DNA of 64,000 bases from Actinomycetota bacterium (GTDB taxonomy: Bacteria; Actinomycetota; Acidimicrobiia; Acidimicrobiales; Ilumatobacteraceae), in the NCBI GenBank assembly GCA_030645675.1, contig JAUSLQ010000207.1, positions 1 to 64,000 of the forward strand, in the 5' to 3' direction. A program made the translations under genes and the position numbers. Of the stretch, positions 8,599 to 18,100 are shown piece by piece (positions within the stretch are counted from its first letter, which is position 1; each line of letters opens with the position of its first letter). The notes beneath the pieces were generated by a model. It worked only from the letters and a program-made list of their open reading frames with translations, was not told where the DNA came from and did not search any database.

Positions 8599-8880
8599 TC
8601 AGTGATTGCTCTGCTGTACCAGGTCTGCCTTGGCTTCTGTGCTGGCGAGGGCCACTTCGATCGCTCGAACCAGCTCACGGGCCGAGCTGGCACTCAGCTC
8701 GATGCCCACCCGTGCGCCCACACCCTGCGAGGGATTGATGAAGTCGAGCAGGAGCGCGTGGTCGTACGGGGCGCTCACCGGGTGGTCGTACATGACGTTC
8801 ACGGCGGTGACCCGCATCCAGTCGGCGACTCCACGAGCGGCCCCGCTCGCTTCCACTTGTTGGCTCAGCCATGTGCACAT
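8599..8880 (-). CDS. Small conserved protein of unknown function (possibly DUF6295)
   Basis: 93 residues beginning MCTW. The ATG overlaps the stop of the dienelactone hydrolase gene as TGATG, so it is translationally coupled. The core 'TAVNVMYDHPVSAPYDHALL' and 'VGARVGIELSASSARELVRA' suggests an alpha/beta fold; there is no signal peptide or membrane segment. The MCT start with this layout reminds me of DUF6295 proteins, which often accompany dienelactone-hydrolase-like genes, but this is recollection and not a search result. The histidines and Asp/Tyr pairs in the core could form a metal or ligand site. Function unknown; its position argues for a role with the hydrolase and the fused monooxygenase. 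Confidence 0.7.
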   Translation of the reverse strand: MCTWLSQQVEASGAARGVADWMRVTAVNVMYDHPVSAPYDHALLLDFINPSQGVGARVGIELSASSARELVRAIEVALASTEAKADLVQQSNH

Positions 8881-9638
8881 CAGTCGGCTCCTTTGAGCGT
8901 GCGGTCGAGAAACCTGAAGACCTGCTGCCACCCGTCGAGCGCCTGCTCGAGTCGATAGACGGGCTTGTCCGTGACGAAGAAGGCGTGCCCTGCCCCGTCG
9001 TAGCGGTGGAACGTGTGGTCCTTGCCGAGCTCGGTGAGGACACGATCGATCTCGTCCACCTCTGCCCGATCTGGGTTGGAGTCGTCGTTGCCGAAGATTC
9101 CGAGCAGCGGCATCGACATGTCGCCAGCCCGGTGGAGCACACCACGACTGGCCGGCCTGCCTTCGGACTCTGGCTGCGGCAGGATGCTGCCGCCCCAGCA
9201 GTCGACGGCCGCGTCGAGCTCCGGCACCTCGCACGCGGCGAGGAAGGTCTGGCGGCCACCGGAGCAGAAGCCGATGACACCGACCTTGCCGTTGGAACCG
9301 GGCTGCGCCCGGAGGTACGCGGCGGCACCTGCGATGTCGCCCATCACCTGGTCGTTGGGCATCGACTTGGCGAGGCCCTCCGCTCGGCCGGCCGCCGCCA
9401 CGTCGGCCCAGTTCCCGGGCCCGCGACGGTGGTACAGGTGGGGTGCAAGGCACGCATAGCCCTCGGTCGCGAAGCGACGCACGACCTCCTTGCACCACGG
9501 ATCCAGGCCCGGGGCATGGTGCACCAACACCATGCTGGGCACCGGTGTGTCGGAGATCGGGCGCGCCAAGTACCCCTCGATCACGTCGGAGCGATGCCCG
9601 GCGAAACCGACGAACTCGGCGATGAGCGCGTCCTTCAT
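8880..9638 (-). CDS. Dienelactone hydrolase family protein
   Basis: 252 residues of alpha/beta-hydrolase fold. The nucleophile elbow GFCSGG places Cys125 as nucleophile, which distinguishes dienelactone hydrolases from Ser hydrolases; Asp near 186 (FGNDDSNPD) and His218 (GAGHAF) complete the triad. Dienelactone hydrolases open lactones formed after catechol ring cleavage; related proteins act on other esters. Its ATG overlaps the stop of the FAD hydroxylase-VOC gene (TGATG) and its stop overlaps the small downstream gene, so the three form one coupled block. Confidence 0.88.
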   Translation of the reverse strand: MKDALIAEFVGFAGHRSDVIEGYLARPISDTPVPSMVLVHHAPGLDPWCKEVVRRFATEGYACLAPHLYHRRGPGNWADVAAAGRAEGLAKSMPNDQVMGDIAGAAAYLRAQPGSNGKVGVIGFCSGGRQTFLAACEVPELDAAVDCWGGSILPQPESEGRPASRGVLHRAGDMSMPLLGIFGNDDSNPDRAEVDEIDRVLTELGKDHTFHRYDGAGHAFFVTDKPVYRLEQALDGWQQVFRFLDRTLKGAD

Positions 9639-11797
9639 CAGCGACTGGCTCCGGCCGAGACGACCATGTCGCGAAGGATCTGATGGATCTCGCTCTCGGA
9701 CAGGCTGAGGTCGATCCGGTCGCTGTGGGGCTGCGGCCAGTCGATGCCCGTGTGCCAGTACACCTCGACGCGGTTGCCCTCGGGGTCGCGGAAGTAGCAG
9801 CCGATCGCGTTGCCGTGGTTGCTGACGTGATCGATCTCGTACTCGCGCTCGACGATGCGTGCGTAGAAGTCGCGCAACGCCGACAACGAGTCGACGACGA
9901 ACGACATCTGCTGCGGGTCGGTGTGCTTGCTCTCGTGGTACGCCAGCAGGAGCTCGTGATGCTCCGCATCCGGCTGGGCGCTGAGGAACACCTTCTTGTC
10001 GTCCCGGTCGGTGACGGTCAGGCCGAGGAAGTCGCTGTAGAACTCGCGCATCTTCTCGATGTCACGGACGTACAGCCCGATGTGGCCGAGCCGGCTCACC
10101 TTCGGCGCCGCAGCGGTGGAGCCGCCCCGGCTGCCGGCGGCTGCGGCCGGCTGCGAGAAGGAACCCCAGCCGACGATCACGCCCAGGACGGCGCCAGGGT
10201 CCGACGGGGCGACATCGCCGCGCCATGCGACGTGATGATCCGTGCGCACGATGACTGCGTTCGCCGTGTAGAGCTCGCGCAGCGCCTCACGATCGGCCTC
10301 GGCCGGCTCGAAGACCTCGAGCGGGATGCCGCGCTCCGCTGCTGCTGCCACGATGCCGGCGGTGTCGAACTCGCCGACGGTCAGCAGGGTGAACCCCAGG
10401 CCGAAGTGATCGAAGAGCGACGACCCGTCGGCGAGCCACATGTGCGGCGCACGGTTGCCCGGCGAAGCGGAGGGGATGTAATCCTCGAAGTTGGCAGCCG
10501 GCTCGTCGACACCGTCGCGCACGATCACCGGCGAGCTCGAGTAGCGGTAGCCGAGCTGACCGCCCATCCGCTTGAACTGGCGTGCCTTCTGGATGTTGAT
10601 GTCTGCGGCGACCTGCGCTCGCACGGCGTCGCCGGCCGGGCCGGCCTCTTCGATACCGGAACGCACCAGCTCCCGGGAGCCGACGGCCTGGTTGGCCTCG
10701 CATCCGGCGAGGATGAACCGCGCCGCTTCGCCGCGCTCGATGCCATAACTGGGCAACAGCATCGGGCCACCCCAGCCTTCGACGACGGCAGCAATCTTCC
10801 AGCCGAGGTCGGCGGCGTCGCCGATGCCGATGTTCATGCCGAAACCGCCCATCGGCGACACGAGGTGAGCCGCGTCGCCGATGAGGTAGGCCCGGCCGAA
10901 GTCGTAGCGCGGCACCTGCAGCGTGTTGGTGATGAAGGTCCCGCCACCGAGGGGTTCGGCTTCGAACTCCTCGCCGACAGCACGGAAGAGCATCGCCTTG
11001 CACTGCTCCCAATCGTCGCCATCGACGTGCTCGGGGACCGGCGAGCTGAAGTAGGCCCACTCGTCCACACCGGACTGCGGCACCATGCTGTCGCCGTTGC
11101 GGTCCTCGTTGTAGAAGAGGAGCATCGAGGCCATCGGGGTGGCCTTCCAGAATTCGGAGAGCCGCGGTGCCCGGAAGTGCCACAGGAAGCTCCGGGCGAT
11201 ACCGGGGTGGCCCTCCATGCGGACGTTGAGCACGTTGCTGCGCAGATGGCTCCGGCCACCGTCGGCGAGCACGATGTAGTCAGCGCGGGCCGACTTGGGT
11301 CCGACCGGCGTCGTGATGGTGAGATCCACGCCCCAGTCGTCCTGCGTGAAGGTGTCGACGGAATGGTCGAAGCACACCCGGATCAGTTCCGGAAAGGTGG
11401 CCATGCGCTCCCTGAGGGTGCGCTCGATCGCACCATGCGGTGCCCATTCCGCGACCTCGGAGGCGATCGGCTGCCGCTCGTCCCACTCGTAGGCACGAGG
11501 AAAGCGCTCGACCTGGAAGCCGTTGAGCCGTGTCACGAATGCGACATCTCGGAGCACCTCGTTGCTGACCGGATCGTTCTCCCGGAGCGCGTCGGCGATT
11601 CCCCAGCGACGGAAGTGCTCCATCGACCGCACATTCGTCAGGTTGGCGCGAGCCGGATACACCTGCGACTCGGACCGGAGTTCGAACAGCATGCTGCGCA
11701 CGCCGCGCAGCGCCAGGTCGATGGCGAGGGCCATCCCCACCGGGCCCGCGCCGACGATGGCGACCGGGGCTTCGTAGTCAACGACGACTTGGGACAC
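9638..11797 (-). CDS. FAD-dependent aromatic hydroxylase fused to a C-terminal VOC domain
   Basis: 719 residues. The N-terminal 540 residues are a class A flavoprotein monooxygenase: GAGPVG at 16-21, a 'VLADGGRSHLR' motif, and 'GDAAHLVSPMGGFGMNIGIG' near 300 for FAD ribityl binding. After an Ala/Gly linker (about 545-560) comes a full VOC domain with 'GHIGLYVRDIEKMREFYSDF' and 'YFRDPEGNRVEVYW', as in catechol-2,3-dioxygenase-like proteins. The position of the second metal ligand reads QQMSF rather than the usual HxAF, so ring-cleavage activity is uncertain. The start is GTG at 11797 with GAGGAG 5 bases upstream; the open frame runs on to 11965 without protein-like content. It is the first gene after the operon promoter. 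Confidence 0.85.
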   Translation of the reverse strand: MSQVVVDYEAPVAIVGAGPVGMALAIDLALRGVRSMLFELRSESQVYPARANLTNVRSMEHFRRWGIADALRENDPVSNEVLRDVAFVTRLNGFQVERFPRAYEWDERQPIASEVAEWAPHGAIERTLRERMATFPELIRVCFDHSVDTFTQDDWGVDLTITTPVGPKSARADYIVLADGGRSHLRSNVLNVRMEGHPGIARSFLWHFRAPRLSEFWKATPMASMLLFYNEDRNGDSMVPQSGVDEWAYFSSPVPEHVDGDDWEQCKAMLFRAVGEEFEAEPLGGGTFITNTLQVPRYDFGRAYLIGDAAHLVSPMGGFGMNIGIGDAADLGWKIAAVVEGWGGPMLLPSYGIERGEAARFILAGCEANQAVGSRELVRSGIEEAGPAGDAVRAQVAADINIQKARQFKRMGGQLGYRYSSSPVIVRDGVDEPAANFEDYIPSASPGNRAPHMWLADGSSLFDHFGLGFTLLTVGEFDTAGIVAAAAERGIPLEVFEPAEADREALRELYTANAVIVRTDHHVAWRGDVAPSDPGAVLGVIVGWGSFSQPAAAAGSRGGSTAAAPKVSRLGHIGLYVRDIEKMREFYSDFLGLTVTDRDDKKVFLSAQPDAEHHELLLAYHESKHTDPQQMSFVVDSLSALRDFYARIVEREYEIDHVSNHGNAIGCYFRDPEGNRVEVYWHTGIDWPQPHSDRIDLSLSESEIHQILRDMVVSAGASR

Positions 11798-11827
11798 AAC
11801 ATCTCCTCGTGGCCTGAAACGGACGGG

Positions 11828-11846
11828 AGTTCCGCACCTCGGAACT
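11828..11846. promoter_or_regulatory. Perfect inverted repeat, candidate operator downstream of promoter
   Basis: AGTTCCG, 5 bases, CGGAACT: a perfect 7-bp-arm palindrome placed just downstream of the predicted start of transcription, in the leader of the hydroxylase-VOC gene. This position suits a repressor site. The IclR protein at the window start is a natural candidate, unproven. Confidence 0.6.
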
Positions 11847-11855
11847 AGAGTCCGA

Positions 11856-11884
11856 ACTGTAGCAGTGACGATGGTCACTGTCGA
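11856..11884 (-). promoter_or_regulatory. Promoter of the 11.8-0.4 kb catabolic operon
   Basis: On the minus strand TCGACA (11884-11879), 17 bases, TACAGT (11861-11856): near-consensus -35 and -10 for the housekeeping sigma factor. The leader to the GTG at 11797 is about 50 bases. Confidence 0.6.
11863..11880. promoter_or_regulatory. Perfect inverted repeat inside the promoter spacer
   Basis: CAGTGAC, 4 bases, GTCACTG: a perfect 7-bp-arm palindrome lying between the -35 and -10 boxes and touching the -35. A protein bound here would block polymerase, or act like a spacer-bound activator. It differs from the site at 11828, suggesting two regulators. Confidence 0.6.
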
Positions 11885-12104
11885 GTGCTTTCTGGAACAA
11901 CTTCGGCCGTGGTCGGCGGTGGCGATCACCGGGGCCAACCGTGGAACGTGGGAGCATCCGTCCACACCGCCACCTGCTGTAGGAGCGCCTCACGGCGCCT
12001 CGAGTGCCCGGCAGCGCCAGGCGAAGTCGGCTGCAGGACTGGGCCTTGACACCGTCACGCGACTCTGGAACGTCTGACGGGTGCCCAGGAACCGGGCCGC
12101 TGAC

Positions 12105-15100
12105 TCAGCCGTCCTCGCCGAGGACCACGCGGACACGGTGCGTGCGCCCGTCGTCGGCGAGGGGGATCGCCGCTTTGCCGTTCCACAGCACCTCGTTCGC
12201 CAGCACCTCGTCGTCGAGCTCGACCGACACCACCCCGCGGCTCAGGCCACGCGGGTTCTCCACGACGATCTGGTAGCGGGACGAGTGGTAGCGGAAGCTG
12301 ATCTCGAAGCCCGGCCAGGCACGCGGGATGCACGGGTCGATCACGAGCGTCGTGCCGCGAAGCCGGAAGCCCAGGATCGACTCGACGCCGGCCTGGTACA
12401 TCCAGCCCGCCGATCCGGTGTACCAGGTCCACCCGCCGCGGCCCACGTGGGGCGGTTCGGTGTAGACGTCGGCGGCCATCACGTAGGGCTCCACCTTGTA
12501 CCGCAACACGCCGGCCCGGGTGCTGGCGTGGTTGATCGGATTGAGCAACGAGAACAGCTCGCCGGCCCTGTCGCCGTCGCCGAGGGCGGCGAAGGCGAGC
12601 ACAGACCAGATGGCACCGTGCGTGTACTGCCCACCGTTCTCGCGGATGCCCGGCACGTAGCCCTTGATGTAGCCGGGGTCGACGTCGGACCGGTCGAACG
12701 GCGGGGTGAACAGCAGAACCAGACCGTCGCCGCGTCGGATGAGGTACTCGTCCACCGCTGCCATCGCCTGCGCCGCCCGAGCCGGATGGGCGACGCCGGA
12801 CAGGACGCTCCACGACTGGGCGATCGAGTCGATCCTGCATTCGGCGTTCGCGGCCGAGCCGAGCGGGGTGCCGTCGTCGAAGAAGGCACGCCGGTACCAG
12901 TCGCCGTCCCAACCCTCTCGCTCGACCGCCTGCTGCAGCTTCACGATGTGGGCCTTCCAGCGTTCCGCGCGAGTTCTATCGCCGCGCGCCTCTGCGAGCG
13001 GGATGAACGAGCCGAGCGCGCTGGACAGGAACCACGCCAGCCAGACGCTCTCGCCGCGACCCTCGTGACCAACCCGGTTCATGCCGTCGTTCCAGTCGCC
13101 CGACCCGATGAGCGGCAGGCCGTGCTCGCCGACGGCGAGGCTTCGGTCGAGGGCCGCGGCGCAGTGGTCGAACAGTGAGGCCGATCGGTTGGACCGCTTC
13201 GGCTGGAAGTAGTTCTCCATCTGGCCGGGCAGCAGGTTCACCCCGTCGAGGAACGGCACTTGCTCGTCGAGCACAGCCGTGTCGCCGGTGACCTCGAGGT
13301 AACGATCGACCGTGTACGGCAGCCAGAGGAGATCGTCGGAGATCCTGGTCCGCACCCCGCGACCCGTCGGCGGATGCCACCAGTGCTGCACGTCTCCCTC
13401 GACGAACTGACGCGACGCAGCCCGCAGCAGGTGCTCGCGCGCGAGATCGCGCTTCGAGGGGAGCAGGGCGATCACGTCCTGGAGTTGGTCGCGGAACCCA
13501 TAGGCACCACCTGCTTGGTAGAACGCCGACCTCGCCCACATCCTGCACGCGAGCGTCTGGTAGGTGAGCCAGCGGTTGAGCATGATGTCCATCGAGCGAT
13601 CCGGGGTGTGCACCTGGATCGTTCCCTGCGCGTCGTCCCAGAAGGTCGTCACGTCGCGGAGCATCGATTCGTGGTCGGCCAGCCGAGCGCCGTGAATCAG
13701 GTCCACCGCCGCGGCGGCATCGCCGGCCTCGCCGAGCAGCACGACCACTTGCGTCCGTGCCCCGCTCGCGAGCTCGAAACTGGTCTGCAGCGTGCCGCAC
13801 GGGTCCAGGCCTGCGCCGACCGCGCCCTGGAGCCGGTGGCCGCGATCGAGCCCTGCGGGCCGATCGGGCGCGCCGTTCCGGCCGAGGAACTCGGTCCGAT
13901 CGGCGGTCGCTGCGGTCTGCCGCCCGCCGAGATCGAGGAAGCAGACGCGCCCGGCGAACTCGTTGTTCCACGGGTTGCGTGCCAGGAGCGCCCCCGTCTC
14001 GGGTTCGAGTGCGGTGATGATGCGCGCGGCGTTCACCCCGCGCGAGGTGCCCAGCACCCACTCGACGTACGCGGTCACCGACAGACGCCGAGTCTGTCCT
14101 GATCGGTTCTCGATGGTCAGCACCGAAACCTTCACGGCCCGGTCGAGGGGTACGAACTGCAGCAGATCGAGCTGAATGTCGGCGTGAAGGTGCTCGAAGC
14201 GGCTGTACCCGGCTCCGTGACGGGCGACGTACGTCGAGTCGTTGCACCGGATCGGCTGGGTGGTCGGCCCCCACACCTCGCCGGTGTCGTCGTCGCGCAG
14301 GTAGATGGCCTCGCTCACGGGGTCGCTGACAGGGTCGTTGGACCACCCGGTCAGCTGGTTCTCGCGGCTGTTCCCCGACCACGTGTACCCCGAGCCGGAC
14401 TCGGACACCTGGAACCCGAACGACTCGTTGGCGATCACGTTCAACCACGGCGCAGGAGTGGACTGTCCCGGGCCGAGGATCGTGACGTACTCACGGCCGT
14501 CGGCGGTGAAGCCACCGAGACCGTTGAAGAACTCCAACTCCGGTCGTCGAACGATCGGCTCGCCTGCCGACTTCCTCGAGCGGACCGCCGACGGTGGCCG
14601 CGCAATGCGGTCGGGCCGTTCGAGCCGCGTCACCTGGTCGGCGAGACTGCCTCGACGGCTGAGAAGCACCGCACGGGACGCACTTTGGAGGAGCACACGA
14701 TCCTCGCTCGACAGCCGGTCGCCACGCAGGATGTACACCCCTCCGCGACCTGCATGGACATCGTGCTGGAGGACCGACTGGCTCGTACGCACCAGGGCTT
14801 CGAGCGAGTCGTGCAAGTTCTGGGAGTAGGTCGCGCCGTGCTCGTTGAGAATCACGAGGTCGACGTCGAGGAGCTTCAGCCGCCAGTACTCGTGTGCATG
14901 CAGCAACTGGCGGACGATGCCGAGATCCTCTGCTTCGTCGATGCGAACCAGCACGATCGGGAGGTCGCCGGAGATGCCGTAGGCCCACAGCGCCGGGGCT
15001 CCCCGATCGTTGCGGACCAGCAGGCTCTCCGCCGGGCGCAGCGAAGGGTCCGAGTAGAGGACCCGGTTGGCGAGGCGCTGGAAGAGGTGCGCCTCGTCGG

Positions 15101-18100
15101 ACTGGATCCTCAGGTGGTGCAGCTGCACCTGCGCGTGGGTCCACGCCAGCACTGCAGCTCGTTCGAAGGTGGCCGACTCGCGGTACTTGTCGGCCAGGTC
15201 GAGCACCTCCTCGCGCGACCCGGCGACCACCGTGGAGAAGACCGCGTGCGCCGTCGCCCCAGGGGCCAGCGTCACGCGGCAACGGAGGCTGAAGATCGGG
15301 TCCAGTACCGAGCCGACCGTGTTCGACAGCGGGTGCCCGTCGATCACCGAGACGGGCGAGCGGACCGACCGGCCGCGCCCGAGGAACCGCGAGCGATCCG
15401 TCTCGTACTGCACGACCCCACCCGGTTGATCCTCGAGCGCCACCACGTGGGCGGCCCAGATCGGTGCTTCGCCCCGCGACCGCGGTCGCCGGGTGGCGAG
15501 GAGGGCACCGATCTCGGGAACGAACTCGGTCTGCACGAACAGGTTCTGGAATGCGGGGTGCGCCATGTCCGCGGCCTGCGGCGCGAGGGCGATCTCGGCA
15601 TACGACGTGAGCTCGATCTTGCGTTCGTGCGTGCCGAGGTTGGTCAGCGTCACGCGGCGGATCTCCGCGTCGTGCTCGGCCGACACCACGACGGTGAGCC
15701 CCGTGGAGATCGACCCGTCGCGCCGGGAGAACTCGGCGCGATCCTCGGAGTAGGTGACCTCGTAGCTGTCGGCTTCGGCACCGGTCGGCTGATGCCCGGC
15801 CGACCAGACCGTGCCAGTGTCCATGTCGCGCAGGAAGAGGTAGTTGCCCCAGTTGTCCTGGGTGACGTCCTCACGCCAGCGCGTCACCGCGATGTCGCCC
15901 CACCGGCTGTAGCCAGATCCCGCGGTGGTGACCATGACGGCATAGCGGCCGTTCGAAAGCACGTGCGTTCGAGGGATCGCGTCGTGAGGCGATGTGAAGT
16001 GACGCAGGACCGGCGGCACCAGATCACGGGCGTCGGCAGCGCTCTTCACCTCCTCGGCTCGTGGCCGGGCCACGAGCACATCACGCGGCATCCGCTCCTG
16101 CAACAGCAGCTCGGCCGCCTCGACGATGGGGTCGGCGTGGAAGCGCTCCACCATCACCCTGTCGTTGAGGACGTTGCCGATGGCCACCAGCGCCATTCCC
16201 TGGTGATGGGCCATGTAGCTGTTGACGATCGCGACCGACGCCCCTTCCGGGAGCCGGCGCTCGGTGTAGTCGAGCGCCTCGCGGAAGCCGTACCGCCCGG
16301 CGGCACCGGCCGCCCCGAGGCGGACGAGGTTCTTCACCGCGGCCTTCGGTTCGATCATCGCGGCGAGCGCCGTCGCGTAGGGGGCGATGACGACGTCCTC
16401 GCTCAGCCCGCGCTTCAGGCCGAGGCCGGGAACGCCGAAACCCGAGTACTGGTACGTGTTCTCGAGGTCACGCGCGTTGAACCCCGACTCGGAGATCCCC
16501 CATGGCACACCGATCTCGGCGGCGTAGCGGATCTGACGTGCGACCACCAGCCGGTTCGTCTGGTCGAGGAGGCTGTTGGCCGGCGAGCGCATCACCAGCG
16601 CCGGCATGAGGTACTCGAACATCGATCCGGACCAGGAGATGAGGGCCGAGCCGCGACCGACGGGTGTCAGCGCCCGACCGAGCCGGAACCAGTGGTCCGG
16701 CTCGACGTCACCCTTGGCGATCGCGAGGAAGCTGGTGAGGCGGGCCTCGGAGGCGAGCAGGTCGTAGTAGCTCGGGTCCAACGAACCATCACGGACTCTG
16801 AACCCGATCGAGAACAGCATGCGCGTCGGATCGAACAAGAACGAGAAGTCCATCTCGTCGAAGAACTGCTGGGCTCGATCGGCAATCACCCCGAGGCGCC
16901 GGACGAGCCCCGCAGCCGCACGCGCGCCGTCGTCCACGGTGCCGTCGGATGGATCAGACAGTTGTGCGATCGTCGGGAAGGCGCCGAGCTGTGCGGACGG
17001 ACTGAACAACGTCGTGTCGCGGGCGTGGCTGGCGGCGGTGCGTCGTGCCGCCTCGGCCCATGTCACGAGTTCGCTCTCGGCTCCCCCGCCTCGTTCAGCG
17101 TTGAGCGCCACGGCGACATCAGACAGTGTGTCGGTGTACGCGACGAGCCTTGCCAGCTGGGAGGCCCAGTCCCCCAGGGTGAAGGGAGACGTGACCCCGA
17201 CTCCTTCGGGCAGCACCAGCGCTTCGTCGAGGTGCCGCCGAGTGAGAGTGGAGCTGCGCCCGTCGCCGATCGCAGAGGCAGCAACGCGGGTCAAGGTGAG
17301 CGCATCGCCGACGCCGGCGAGCGCGGCTGCCGCAGGCAGGGGTTGGTCGATCATCTGCCGGCAGGCGTTCGACAAGGCCAGCAGGTGTCCGGCGAGATTG
17401 CCGCTGTCGACGGACGACACGTAGTCCGGCTCCAGCCGGCGAAGGTCTCTGGTGTCGTACCAGTTGTACAAGTGCCCGCGGAACCGATCGAGCTCGCCGA
17501 GCGTGGCGAGCGTCTGTTCCAGGCGTTCCACCATCTCGAGCGTCCCGATCCAGCCGAAGTCGCGGGCCGTCACCGTCGACAGCAGGTACATCCCGATGTT
17601 CGTCGGCGAGGTGCGATGGGCGATGAGCGGATCTGGATCGTCCTGGAAGTTGTCGGGCGGCAGCCCATGATCCTCTGGCCCCACGAAGGTCTCGAAGAAC
17701 AGCCAGGTGCGGCGAGCGGTGATGCGCAACGCCTCGACCTCGGCATCCGACAGCAGTTCCGACGCCGATTCGGGAGGGGGCAGGCTGATCCAGAGCGCGA
17801 CCAGCGGTGAGAACGACCACAGGACGACGAAGGGCGCGGCGATCCACACGGCATCGGGCTTCACGGCCAGGACCAGACCGAACGTTCCCGCCCCGATCAT
17901 GACGGCACCGGCCATCTGCCGGGCGAACCCCACAGCGCTGAGGTGGCGGCTGGCCTGGGCGTGCGCTGCGGTGGTCCACTCGAGGAGGTTCCGCCGCGTG
18001 ACGAGCAGCCGGATCAGCGTCCGCAAGATCGCGTCGATCATCATCCACGCCTGGTATGCGAGGAACGTGATGCCCAGTCCGATGTGGGCGGCTGCGGCGA

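Larger units (their letters stand above)
11798..12104 (-). other. Intergenic region between ndvB-like gene and catabolic operon
   Basis: 307 bases. The left half carries the promoter and two operators of the catabolic operon (given separately). The right half, about 11890-12104, shows no gene I can support; it follows the stop of the ndvB-like gene and has only short GC-rich dyads. Confidence 0.6.

Noticed and set aside
9683-11848. 721-aa plus-strand open frame opposite the hydroxylase-VOC gene
   Set aside because: Composition is typical of an antisense shadow (AEVAADRVAVVADV-like strings) and no motif is visible.
14184-17810. 1,208-aa open frame on the plus strand, and a 975-aa one at 17943-20870, opposite the ndvB-like gene
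   Set aside because: Both are mirror frames of a GC-rich coding sequence, rich in Arg, Val, Gly and His, with no domain, signal or membrane pattern; the minus-strand gene is convincing over its whole length.
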